DNA from: Pseudomonadota bacterium
Lineage (GTDB): Bacteria > Pseudomonadota > Gammaproteobacteria > Steroidobacterales > Steroidobacteraceae
NCBI GenBank assembly: GCA_023391335.1
Contig: JAEWBG010000101.1
Coordinates: forward strand, 62,001-126,000
DNA length: 64,000 bases
Reading direction: 5' to 3'
Shown here: positions 16,774 to 25,874 of the stretch, piece by piece
Layout: each line of letters opens with the position of its first letter
Numbering within the stretch: position 1 is the stretch's first letter
Notes under the pieces: generated by a model
The model's database searches: none
What the model saw: the letters and a program-made list of their open reading frames with translations, nothing else
Told to the model about the DNA's origin: nothing
Position numbers and translations under genes: made by a program

Positions 16774-19700
16774 TCAATGCTTCGCGCGAAGCGAATCCAG
16801 CGACAGATCTTTGAACGTATCCTGATCCGCCTTGATGCGGAACTTGATGAACGGCCCTTGCGCCGTATAACGGCTCGCTTCGAAATCATCATCGCGGAAG
16901 CCCGCAAAGTTGTACCCAATCGAGATCCACATGTTCTTCGCAATCGTGACGCCAAGATCCACGCCAACGGAGCCATCGCTCACATGCGACTGCAATGAAC
17001 TCAGCATCGTGCCATGCACACCGACATCGAAGCGGGCATTCAGATCGCGGCGGAAGTCGAGACCGTACAGAGTCGATGCGCCCGAGTACTTCTCATCGTC
17101 GATCGTGCTGCGGATGTAGCGTGCACCGAGTTGCAGGCCGAGCTGCGTCCACGGATTCAACTGCCAATTCGTGTTGAAGTTGTCGATGGCGCGAGCCGAT
17201 TCGAACTCGCCGGATGTGTCTTGGCGCGACTCGTCTTTGAGATCCAGGCGATTCAGCATGATCCAAGCACTCTCGACCGGCCGGTATGCCCACGAGAACT
17301 GCATTTCGCCTGCAAGCGTGTCGTTGCCATTCTGTAGCGCGCTATCGAACCACTGCGTCGTCAGCGAGAACGCATGGCCGGCGCGCGGTTCGCGGTAGAA
17401 GCCGCCGCTGTACACCCAGCGATTCTCTTGATCGGAGTTGCGATTCTCGACGCGGGAGGTAAATGTCCAAAGCTCGCTGCGATACATCGCACCCACAAAC
17501 GTCGCGACGAAATCGCCGCTCAACGAGCCTGACGCGAGCGGCAGACGAGCGTTCAAGGGTTCCGGCGTGCCGCCGCTCACGGTCTTACTCTGATCGAGGC
17601 CGAAGTCGAACGCCCATTTTTCGTTCAACTGCCAGCCCTGCGTGAGGCCAACATTCGCGAAGACGCGCGGACCGAACTCAGTCGCCTCTTGATTCATGCT
17701 CGTCTGCAACTGGGCGCGATTCCAAGGCGAGGTACGCACACCGACTCGCGTCATGTCCGAATCGATCACCTTGCCATCCGCATGTTCGTATTCCGCAAAG
17801 AAAGCGGTATCGGCGCGCCAGTGATAATCGACGCCGACCAAAGAGCGGTTCGGGAAATCGATGCTGCCGTTCTTGCCCCCGAGCGCGAAGTCTTGCGATG
17901 CGCGCAGCGTGATCAGATCGCGGAATAGATCGATGCTGCCATTCACGAATGCTTGCTGGGATTGCGTGTCACCTTGCGCAAGGCCCGTGTCCTCGACGTG
18001 GCGCCCACCGAAGCCGAGCTTGTAATCGTCTTGCTCGTACCGAGCTTCGGCACTGACGAGATCGCGTTGGGCTTCGGTATCCAGCACTTGCTGCCGATAC
18101 GTTTCACCCTCGAGCGCTAAGTGCTCGCTCAAGCGATAGCGACCGTCCAACCCGTACTTGCGAGTACCTGCTTCGGTCGTGAGTTGCTGACCAACACCGA
18201 ACCCGGCCTCTTGCTCGCGCACGTAAACGCGTGCGTCGACCTTGTCGCTGACATGCGTGAGTTCGGTGAGATAAGCATCGGCGCTCTGCACCGACGCAGG
18301 ATTGTCCGATGAGCTACGTGCGAGTTCTGCCTTCAGCTCAGTAGATGGCGCAATCTGCCAACGCAAGTCGGTTCCTGCCACTCGAGTGTCACCTGCAGTC
18401 GCGCCCTCGCTGATGTAGCTGGCGCCGATCTCGACCTTGTCGTCGGCGAGCTTCACCGAAGTGCGGCCACCCGCGGTCAGTTGCGAGTCGCCACCGTTGA
18501 TCACTTCGTATTCCGCAATGATGAAGACGGGATTGAAGTTCTCATCGCGGCTCGGCACCGGTTGCTTGAAGAAGATCGTGCCGTTCAAGTAGTCGAGGTC
18601 GTAATCGATGAAGCGCGTGAGCGGACGGCTCTCGACGACGATTTCGCTGCGGAAGCGATCGCGCACTTCGAGGCGAACTTTGTCGCTATTCAAGATGATC
18701 GGACGACGCGTGAGTCGATAGAGACCGGATGTGCCATCGCCCTGCAGTTCGTCTTTCACGTAGCCCTGATCGGATTCCGCGGCGAACGCGCTGTAGCCGA
18801 AGTGTTCGCCGGCGTAGTCCGATTTGAAGCCCGTCAGCGTGCGGCTGTAGCGCGACAGCTCGGTGATCGTGAGTCCGGTTTCGAAGTCGCCGAACATCGC
18901 GGCGAACTGGCGGCGCTCGACCTTCACGTACAGCTTGCGGGACGTGGCCGCTTCGAAACGTTGCTCGGTCGCATCGCCGTACAGGGTGTAGAAGCGATCG
19001 GGTTCCACGCCGCCGAGCAATTTGTCTTTCGCTTGCGAGTGCTCGCGGGCCGAATCGTAGGCTGCGGTCAACAAGTACTCACCCTTGATCGCACCCTTGG
19101 CGAAGAACGCAAGTCGACCATCCTTTTCGTAGCCTTCTTCGATCCCTGCATCTGCTGCCGACTGCATGTTGTCGCTGATCTTGTTGTAAGCGGCCGAGCC
19201 TTCTGCAAGGCCGACCAAGATCCAATCGCGTGCTTGCGGCTCGAGCCATACGCGGATTTCTTGTTGTTGCCGCTCATTCAAGCGCAAGCGAATGATGGCG
19301 GTACCCGCCTGCGTGGAGGGCTCGAGTTCGAGCCGCGCCAACCCATCGGCATCCACTTTGAACGTGGGCTCGCGTGTTTCCAGCGCGACGAGCTTGTTCT
19401 CATCGAGCGAATCGACCTCCCACCACGAACGATAAGGCGCCTGCACTTTGAACGCGCCCGTCGTACCGGGACGCGCTGGTTTGCCGGATGCGTCGATCAT
19501 GCGCAGCGCGATGACCGGATGGGTGCGTCCGTCCGCGATGAGCGTCGATGCTTCTCGCACGAGTTCACCTCGCACCGCGCCGCCGGAATAGTGAACCGCG
19601 CGCGTGAGGCGCTGAATCTCTTTGCCTTCACGATCGCGAACGACGGCAGTCAACGTGTTGTCGCCGTTCTTGAGATCGATGGCGCGCCAACGACTCACGG

Positions 19701-22656
19701 CGACCGTGCTGTTCTCGTTCGTCGATGTGCCATCGAAGTTGAGCGGGCTGACAGCAGACCCGTTGTTCAACAGCTCGACCTTCTGCTCCGGCAGATGTTG
19801 AACCGCCACTTTGATGCTTGGGATGGTGGGCACATCGTCAATCCCAGGCGTGAGCCAATCGACTGCAGGCGCCAGCTTCTCGATGTCGATTGCAGGAACA
19901 TGGCTTGACGCAGGTAACGACGCTTGATGCTTCACCTCCTGCGTTCTAGCGCTCAACAGTCCCAGTGTCTTCACCGGTGCCGATACCGCAGATCCCTTCT
20001 TTATGCTCAGATCACCGGCAGCCACGACTCGCAGTCCTTCGATGTAGATGTCTACACGACGATTGAGCGCGAGGCTTTGCGCATCATGTCCCTTTGCGAT
20101 CGGCTCGGAAGATCCATGCCCTTCGACGGTAATACGCGATGCGTCGATATTGAGCCCTGCCGCCAAGTAGTCCGCAACGGCACGAGCCCGCGCCTCGGAC
20201 AGCGAGCGATTGTCCGGATAGAGGCTCTGGCTGCGAGAGGCGATCAGCGTGTCATCGGTATGCCCGATCGCTTTCAATTTCAGCTGCGTTACGCCGTGCC
20301 ACGCAGCAATGATCTTGTCTAACTGCGCACGGTCGCTCGCCTGGATGGTGGTATCGAGCACATCGAACTTGGGCGAGAAGCGGTACGAAGCGCTCTCGTA
20401 CAACATGTCACCGCGAATCAGCACATTGTCGATCGCTTCTGTGCGCAGACCTTTCTGTCCGGCGGAATCGAACATCGCAACGGCTTTGACGCTCACGCCG
20501 CCGCTAGCTGAAGCTTGCGGATCCGAATCGAATGCGAGCGTTACGGGGTGACCCGCCTGCACCTTGCCGATCGCGAATGAGAGTAAGCCATCGGAGATCG
20601 CAGGTTCATCCACGTGGCCGCCGTTTGCCGTTGCGGAACCCGCCCGATATTTGAACGCGTCCGGCATCATGACCATCACTCGCGCGTTCTCGAGATCGAG
20701 CCGCTGCGCATCCAGCACTAGCGTGTGGTGAGTGCCGGCGCTTGCCAACTCGCTCTGCAGCTGCAATGTCGCAGTGCCTTCTGGAGTCGGCTTGCGAGCG
20801 ATGACGAAGTCGCTGCGCCACAATGCACCCCCACGAACATCGACGAACTGCGAGTACGCACTGCCTGCGTTGCGGACGCGATCAGGGCACTGCAATAGCT
20901 GATGCGTGTCGGGGATCGTGATCGTATCCATCTGCACGACGTGCGATCCGGGCGTGACATCTTCGAAGTGATATTTGCCGTTCTCATCGGTCACCGAGTA
21001 GCGGCCGTCTTCGAGATAGACGCGCACTCCGTCGATGCCTTTCAGGTTCTGCGTCGATGTCTGGCAATCTCCCTCAACGACACGACCCATGAGAATTGCG
21101 CGCTCGCGGAACAGTTCTTCGCGAAGTTGGATGATCGCCTGGGCATCGTTGGACGCGACATCATCAGGACCCAACGCATGAGCGTGATTCACTAACTGCT
21201 TGCCGTGAGCACCCGCGGTGATCTCGACGACATAGCGGATCTCGCGGCGCTGTCCTGCTCGCAATGCCGGCGTCGTAAATGTGAGCGTCTGACCGTCAGC
21301 CGAGATTTGGGGATCGGCCCCTTTCACGCCGTCGACGCGCGTCGAGCCCTCGCGATAGCGCGCACCGAGCGGCAAATGATCCACCGCACGCATCGAAGAG
21401 ATTGCCCCGCTCGTGGCTGTGTTCTCGACTAGTAGCGTGTACTGAACGAAGTCACCGACACTTGCGACAGTGGTGGCCGTGCTCTTCTGCATGAACAGTT
21501 GCGTGGCGGCGGTGTCGACCGGGATGTCCAATGCGATCGAGGGTGCGTTCGCCACGAAGGCCGCACCGAACGAGGCATCGTTCAACCGGAACGGGCCACC
21601 CGAAAGTTGCGCGAGCTCCGTTGTACTCTTCTTCGATGGGAATGCACGTCCCGCGGGCGGATCGACTTCGACTCGATAGTTGCCGGGCGTCACGAGCGGA
21701 AATCGAAAAACGCCAGCGGGTAACGTGTAAACCGCGCCACCCGCGTCGGTGACGGGCGAGCCTGTGAGCACTTCGGCTGGATAGCGGCTCACACCGTCAT
21801 CGCCGAATACTTCCGCGGGCAATCCGGTCGTCGCATCGAGTAGGCGAACTCGCGCACCGTTCACTGCTTGCCCGGTTTGCGAATCGAACACCAAGCCGAA
21901 TGGGTCTACCAACGCACTCGCTCTGCTTGCATCACGCGAGTCTTGCGGATCGACGTACACAGAATTGATTTCGGCATTGCGCTCGACCTCCAGCACGCAA
22001 TCGCCGATGACTGCGGTCTTCGCACTGGTCTGGATGTAACCCACGAACTCGCCTGTATCTAACCCTGTTTCGGAAAGCTGCACGATCTCGCGATCGCCTG
22101 CTGCAGTCGTGAGCTGCAGTTTCACCGTATCGATCACGTTCGCATCGCGATTTTGATCCGCATCCTTCACTTGCACGAACGCTGCATCGCCACCATGCAG
22201 CATCGTCGTTGTAGCCAGTGCGATCGGCTTCAGAGGATCCAACTTACCGCCGCCGCTCACGACGGGGTCGGCAAGCGAAATCATTCCGTTGTTGGATTGG
22301 CATTGCGTCGGGCCCGCCGTGGCCTGCTCCGAACTGTCCCCGAGCGTGGTACGCATGAGCGAGACGCTCGAGGTCGACGGCAGAGGCACGACTTGCGCCG
22401 TTACCGCATTGCTCACGATGGTGCGTTGCTGTGAGCTGCCATCGAGGAACGTGAGACTCGCGCTGTTCTGAATCAGTGTGCCCGAAGGCGTCGCGGCGAA
22501 AGCAGAATGCGCGATTGCGAACCAGATCATTGCAATCGCGAACGCCTTTAGACCTCGGGAAATCCGAGGTCCAGAGACACCGAAGGCGGAGCGGTTATTC
22601 ACCGCCCCGCCCGCGTCGTGTGTCGAGCGTTCGAGAATTGCGTCGCACATATTCAT
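16774..22656 (-). CDS. Giant outer-membrane surface protein: DUF11, SdrD-B-like, internal OmpA domain, C-terminal barrel
   Basis: 1960 residues. Signal peptide ends about residue 54 (HSAFA). The first mature segment (SGTLIQNSASLTFLDGS) repeats the N-terminal motif of the two larger DUF11 proteins upstream. A DUF11-type domain lies near 385-500 (VGDFVQYTLLVENTA), a carboxypeptidase-regulatory or SdrD-B-like fold near 540-640 (VRVYLEDGRYSVTDENGKYH), and an OmpA/MotB peptidoglycan-binding domain near 762-875 (IGHTDDTLIASRS, LSEARARAVADYL, NRRVDIYIEG). Ig-like modules follow, and from about 1145 (VGLAEGSAAYNK) a long run of alternating strands looks like a large beta-barrel. An OmpA domain in the middle of a chain is unusual. 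Last of four same-strand genes; gap 59 bases. Role inferred: outer-membrane platform anchored to peptidoglycan. Confidence 0.8.
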   Translation of the reverse strand: MNMCDAILERSTHDAGGAVNNRSAFGVSGPRISRGLKAFAIAMIWFAIAHSAFAATPSGTLIQNSASLTFLDGSSQQRTIVSNAVTAQVVPLPSTSSVSLMRTTLGDSSEQATAGPTQCQSNNGMISLADPVVSGGGKLDPLKPIALATTTMLHGGDAAFVQVKDADQNRDANVIDTVKLQLTTAAGDREIVQLSETGLDTGEFVGYIQTSAKTAVIGDCVLEVERNAEINSVYVDPQDSRDASRASALVDPFGLVFDSQTGQAVNGARVRLLDATTGLPAEVFGDDGVSRYPAEVLTGSPVTDAGGAVYTLPAGVFRFPLVTPGNYRVEVDPPAGRAFPSKKSTTELAQLSGGPFRLNDASFGAAFVANAPSIALDIPVDTAATQLFMQKSTATTVASVGDFVQYTLLVENTATSGAISSMRAVDHLPLGARYREGSTRVDGVKGADPQISADGQTLTFTTPALRAGQRREIRYVVEITAGAHGKQLVNHAHALGPDDVASNDAQAIIQLREELFRERAILMGRVVEGDCQTSTQNLKGIDGVRVYLEDGRYSVTDENGKYHFEDVTPGSHVVQMDTITIPDTHQLLQCPDRVRNAGSAYSQFVDVRGGALWRSDFVIARKPTPEGTATLQLQSELASAGTHHTLVLDAQRLDLENARVMVMMPDAFKYRAGSATANGGHVDEPAISDGLLSFAIGKVQAGHPVTLAFDSDPQASASGGVSVKAVAMFDSAGQKGLRTEAIDNVLIRGDMLYESASYRFSPKFDVLDTTIQASDRAQLDKIIAAWHGVTQLKLKAIGHTDDTLIASRSQSLYPDNRSLSEARARAVADYLAAGLNIDASRITVEGHGSSEPIAKGHDAQSLALNRRVDIYIEGLRVVAAGDLSIKKGSAVSAPVKTLGLLSARTQEVKHQASLPASSHVPAIDIEKLAPAVDWLTPGIDDVPTIPSIKVAVQHLPEQKVELLNNGSAVSPLNFDGTSTNENSTVAVSRWRAIDLKNGDNTLTAVVRDREGKEIQRLTRAVHYSGGAVRGELVREASTLIADGRTHPVIALRMIDASGKPARPGTTGAFKVQAPYRSWWEVDSLDENKLVALETREPTFKVDADGLARLELEPSTQAGTAIIRLRLNERQQQEIRVWLEPQARDWILVGLAEGSAAYNKISDNMQSAADAGIEEGYEKDGRLAFFAKGAIKGEYLLTAAYDSAREHSQAKDKLLGGVEPDRFYTLYGDATEQRFEAATSRKLYVKVERRQFAAMFGDFETGLTITELSRYSRTLTGFKSDYAGEHFGYSAFAAESDQGYVKDELQGDGTSGLYRLTRRPIILNSDKVRLEVRDRFRSEIVVESRPLTRFIDYDLDYLNGTIFFKQPVPSRDENFNPVFIIAEYEVINGGDSQLTAGGRTSVKLADDKVEIGASYISEGATAGDTRVAGTDLRWQIAPSTELKAELARSSSDNPASVQSADAYLTELTHVSDKVDARVYVREQEAGFGVGQQLTTEAGTRKYGLDGRYRLSEHLALEGETYRQQVLDTEAQRDLVSAEARYEQDDYKLGFGGRHVEDTGLAQGDTQSQQAFVNGSIDLFRDLITLRASQDFALGGKNGSIDFPNRSLVGVDYHWRADTAFFAEYEHADGKVIDSDMTRVGVRTSPWNRAQLQTSMNQEATEFGPRVFANVGLTQGWQLNEKWAFDFGLDQSKTVSGGTPEPLNARLPLASGSLSGDFVATFVGAMYRSELWTFTSRVENRNSDQENRWVYSGGFYREPRAGHAFSLTTQWFDSALQNGNDTLAGEMQFSWAYRPVESAWIMLNRLDLKDESRQDTSGEFESARAIDNFNTNWQLNPWTQLGLQLGARYIRSTIDDEKYSGASTLYGLDFRRDLNARFDVGVHGTMLSSLQSHVSDGSVGVDLGVTIAKNMWISIGYNFAGFRDDDFEASRYTAQGPFIKFRIKADQDTFKDLSLDSLRAKH

Positions 22657-22715
22657 GCGCTGGAGCTCGTGCTCCTGTGGCGCGAACGGTGCGTAAGAGA
22701 CTTCCGCATGGGCGA

Positions 22716-23783
22716 TTACTTGATCGTCACGCGGAACGTCACGGTGGCGCTACCGCTCGCGGCAATCGCGCCTGGATCGACATTCAGCGAGGTGACCGGC
22801 GTGCCCACCGTACGGCCGCTGTCGGAGACAGAGCTGCCGTTCACAGTGATCGAGCCCGCGACATAGTCCGTATTCGCCGGAATCGGATCGCTTACCGTCA
22901 CGCCCGTCGCCGATTGCGAACCGCTGTTCGCGACCGTGATGGTGTACTCCACGGTGGCGCCAGGAATCGCCTTCGGATTCGTCGTGTTGTTGAACGGATC
23001 GCTGACGACCGACGATGTCTTGGTAACCGTCAGAGACGCGGACTGAACCTGATATTGATCTTGGGCTTCGGCGATGCCATCGCGTGCCACCGCACCGCCA
23101 TCCGCGAATACGATATCCACAGCGTTCGGGTTGTCGGCACCCGCGGTCTGCACGACAGGTGTCGTCGTATTTGCGGTCGTCGCTTGCGCAGCGAGCTGCA
23201 CGTTCGCGAACTGATTGTTGGTAGCCGTCGACGGAATATCCGCCAACACATACACCGTCACCGTCGCATCGGGCGCGAGGGTGGCGATATTCGTTGCGGT
23301 GTCGGTCGGGTCATACCCTGGCGTCGTGCCGGACTCGACGAATACCCGCAAATTGTTGACGTCCTGGTTGTCAGCGGTCCCGCTCGGGAAGGGCGAGGCA
23401 GTCCCGGACGCGAGGTTGGTCGCCGTCAGCAAATAGCCTTGCGCGGTGTTGCCCTGGTTGGTGACCGTGAAGGTCGTAACCAAGTTGGTCGCACCCGGTG
23501 CAGTGCCCGCGCTGGTGGGGTTGCCCGATGCTTCTGCGACGATGTGAATGATCTTGTTGTCGACTCTGAAGCTCGTGTCCGAACCCGTCGCGGTCGTGTT
23601 GCCGATGGGCGAACTTTCAATCGGCGTCTGAGCGACGCCACCGACGCTGTAGCTCACGGTCGCGCGGTTGGTGACTTGAGTGTTCGATGCGGTTCCGGCC
23701 GCATTCGCACTCTCGATCACACCGAACGTTCCGATTGCTGCCAGCGCGAGGCTCGCCTTCATCAGGTGCCTTGCGATAGTCAT
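22716..23783 (-). CDS. Secreted DUF11-domain surface protein
   Basis: 355 residues; AGAGGAG lies seven bases before the ATG. Signal peptide ends ESANA. The mature protein begins AGTASNTQVTNRATVSYSVGG, a motif shared with the neighbours. The C-terminal third is a DUF11 (conserved repeat) domain: FNNTTNPKAIPGATVEYT, VSDPIPANTDYVAGSI, ending TVTFRVTIK. Very rich in Thr, Ala, Val and Asn, with few charged residues, as in extracellular beta-sandwich proteins. Third gene of the unit, 92 bases after the previous gene. Structural surface or polymer role inferred. Confidence 0.8.
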   Translation of the reverse strand: MTIARHLMKASLALAAIGTFGVIESANAAGTASNTQVTNRATVSYSVGGVAQTPIESSPIGNTTATGSDTSFRVDNKIIHIVAEASGNPTSAGTAPGATNLVTTFTVTNQGNTAQGYLLTATNLASGTASPFPSGTADNQDVNNLRVFVESGTTPGYDPTDTATNIATLAPDATVTVYVLADIPSTATNNQFANVQLAAQATTANTTTPVVQTAGADNPNAVDIVFADGGAVARDGIAEAQDQYQVQSASLTVTKTSSVVSDPFNNTTNPKAIPGATVEYTITVANSGSQSATGVTVSDPIPANTDYVAGSITVNGSSVSDSGRTVGTPVTSLNVDPGAIAASGSATVTFRVTIK

Positions 23784-23875
23784 TGCAAATCTCCTCTAAG
23801 CTTGAACACACGTTTGGCAAGGAAGTGAATGCATCGCGTTCGCCCTTGCCATGCGAGCGCGATTCGAAAACTTTG

Positions 23876-24379
23876 TTATTCGACGATCGCGCGATAGCGC
23901 ACGAAGGCCGTCGTACCCGCGGGGAACGGCGCTTGGTACGTCCAGCGCACGTGACGGAACTCTTCTTGCTTCGCGGTGTGCGTGCCGTTCGCGTCCTTTG
24001 CGGTCAGCGTGCCGGCTGTGCCGAATTGCTTGCCGTCCACGGAATAGGTGATCACGGTGCCCGCACCCATTGCTGAGTCGGGCACCAGCGTCATATGCTC
24101 AGGCACAGCGTTGTCGATCACGATGTGATCCGCAGGTTTGTTGCAGACGTTCTTCGCCGTGATCGTCCAAACAACTTGATCGCCGGGGACCACTTTGCCG
24201 AGCGGCGCGAGACGCGTAGCCTTCGCGCCTTGTTCGTTCACGTACTCCTGCTCGGTTTCGGCGGTGGTCTTCAGTTCGATACAGCCTTTTTCTTCTGCGT
24301 GAACCGCACTCGCCAACAACATCGAAGCGAATGGAATCAGTGCAGCAAGCGATGAACGCGCGACAGTGCGATGTGTCAT
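23876..24379 (-). CDS. Small secreted DUF11-like protein
   Basis: 167 residues with a good ribosome site (AGGAGAGGGGAC before ATG). Signal peptide ends AVHA. A single beta-sandwich domain: VVPGDQVVWTITAKNVC, then VIDNAVPEHMTLVPDSA, VITYSVDGKQF, and FRHVRWTYQAPFPAG, ending in VRYRAIVE. Two cysteines (GCIEL, NVCNK) may pair. Such one-domain proteins are often found beside DUF11 proteins. Second in the operon, 16 bases after the first gene, so strongly coupled. Confidence 0.8.
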   Translation of the reverse strand: MTHRTVARSSLAALIPFASMLLASAVHAEEKGCIELKTTAETEQEYVNEQGAKATRLAPLGKVVPGDQVVWTITAKNVCNKPADHIVIDNAVPEHMTLVPDSAMGAGTVITYSVDGKQFGTAGTLTAKDANGTHTAKQEEFRHVRWTYQAPFPAGTTAFVRYRAIVE

Positions 24380-24395
24380 GTCCCCTCTCCTGTGA

Positions 24396-25352
24396 TTAAT
24401 TGATCTTGACCGCGAAGGTGATCGTCTGCGGTCCGGAAGCCTGCGAAAGATTGCCGAGGATCACGTTCACCTGAGCCGTCGGCGTGCTGACGAATTGGCC
24501 GGCATCCGCATCTGCCGCATCGGAAAGCGCAGTGCTGTTTAGATGCAGCGAGCCGGGCACGAACGTGGTGTTCGCCGGAATCGGATCGGCGAATTGCGCC
24601 GCCGTGGCGGTGCCGGTGCCGGTTGCAGTAACGACGATTTGATAGTTGATCGTGGCGCCGGGAACCGGTCGCGAACCGCCGAACTGATCGACGATGGTTT
24701 GTGTTTTGACAGCACCGACGGTGAGCGCCTCGACCAAGTACTCGCCGAATAGCGTGCCTTTGGCGCCGGTTGATCCGACAACCGCGTCGACTCCGCCCGT
24801 ACCAGCGCCTGCGAATGCAGTGCCTGCCGTTCCGCTTCCGGTGGTTGCCGTTGCCGTGAGTTGGCTGCGGCCGCGTTGACCGTCGGTGACGCTGCTCGGG
24901 ATGTCGTTCACGATCATCACGCGCACCGACGCATCCGGTGCCAACGTGACCGGCGCCGAGTAAGCAACGAAGCTGCCCGAGGCTTCGACCAAAACGGGCG
25001 TCGATGCGAGCGTCGGATCGAAGTTGTCGCCGGTCACGCCCGCACTCAGCGCAGCGAGGCTGAACGACTCGCTGCCGTTGCCGGTGTTCGTGACGGTGAA
25101 GATCAGTTGCTGACCGGTGGCGCTTGGGGAGACGGTGACCGTGGCGTTCGCGATGCTGACGTTGACGTCGAGAATCTCGGCGACCGTCACGGTCGTGGAG
25201 TTCGAGGATGCGGTGACGGTAGAGGCGCCGACCGTGTAGCTGACCTGAGCGGTGTTTTGAATGTTGGTGCCGGCTGCGGTACCAGCGGCGTGCGCCTCAG
25301 CGGCAAGCAGCACGAATGCCAAAGCGGTGGCCGCTTTGCGGATGATCGACAT
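24396..25352 (-). CDS. Secreted DUF11-domain surface protein, first gene of the operon
   Basis: 318 residues with GGGGAGG upstream of ATG. Signal peptide ends EAHA. Mature start AGTAAGTNIQNTAQVSYTVG matches the 355-residue neighbour and the giant protein. The chain has no cysteine and is dominated by Ala, Thr, Val and Ser. The last domain RPVPGATINYQIVVTATG, FADPIPANTTFVPGSLHLN, ending TFAVKIN is DUF11. It heads the four-gene unit; a CAGTTG-CGG-CAACTG palindrome (25375-25389) lies in its leader. Confidence 0.8.
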   Translation of the reverse strand: MSIIRKAATALAFVLLAAEAHAAGTAAGTNIQNTAQVSYTVGASTVTASSNSTTVTVAEILDVNVSIANATVTVSPSATGQQLIFTVTNTGNGSESFSLAALSAGVTGDNFDPTLASTPVLVEASGSFVAYSAPVTLAPDASVRVMIVNDIPSSVTDGQRGRSQLTATATTGSGTAGTAFAGAGTGGVDAVVGSTGAKGTLFGEYLVEALTVGAVKTQTIVDQFGGSRPVPGATINYQIVVTATGTGTATAAQFADPIPANTTFVPGSLHLNSTALSDAADADAGQFVSTPTAQVNVILGNLSQASGPQTITFAVKIN

Positions 25353-25874
25353 AGAACCTCCCCAAACCTAAAAACAGTTGCGGCAACTGCACTTACGGGG
25401 CTCAGTTCTTTGATGTCGTTCTCCGTGATCGATACCCCATGGATAAGTGCAGGTGCTTCCTTATGGGTCGGGATTCTTGTTAAGCAGCGAACTTACGTTG
25501 TGAAGTTCTTCGCAATTCCTCGGCCGGCGATTCAAGTTTCTCGCCGAAGTGCCGAGTGCTTCGCGCTTTACAGAAGGATGTCAAAGCGCTGACGTTGCCC
25601 GCGCATCGCAAGCTGAGACGCCTGTCACTTTTTGTTCGGCGAATTCGTCACTTAGCGCGATCACTTGCGCGGCGGTTCAACTCGCCATACTGGCGCTCGC
25701 GCCGAGTTAGGCGGATGTGGACACTGCACACACCAACGACGTAGCCGAAGTGAGGTTGAGGTCTCGAACTGAACTGATCGCAGACATAAGCGCGTCAAAA
25801 TGTGAACGCCTCGACGTGCATGCAGCGAATGCCTGATTAGGCTGCGACGGCTTTATCACACGGCTGCCTGCGCC
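25353..25874. other. Divergent control region of the surface-protein locus
   Basis: About 520 bases without a gene. It holds the leader of the minus-strand operon, with a CAGTTG-CGG-CAACTG palindrome at 25375-25389 a short distance before the ATG, and the upstream region of the plus-strand beta-helix gene. Base composition in the middle is close to coding average, but no reading frame shows coding character. I cannot assign promoters with confidence. Confidence 0.4.

Noticed and set aside
18481..19908. 475-residue plus-strand ORF opposite the giant surface gene
   Set aside because: Antisense shadow: Arg/Val-rich composition and no motif, while the minus-strand frame is open for 1960 codons with clear domains.
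22476..23828. 450-residue plus-strand ORF over the DUF11 gene
   Set aside because: Arg-rich shadow of the minus-strand gene with no domain or ribosome site.
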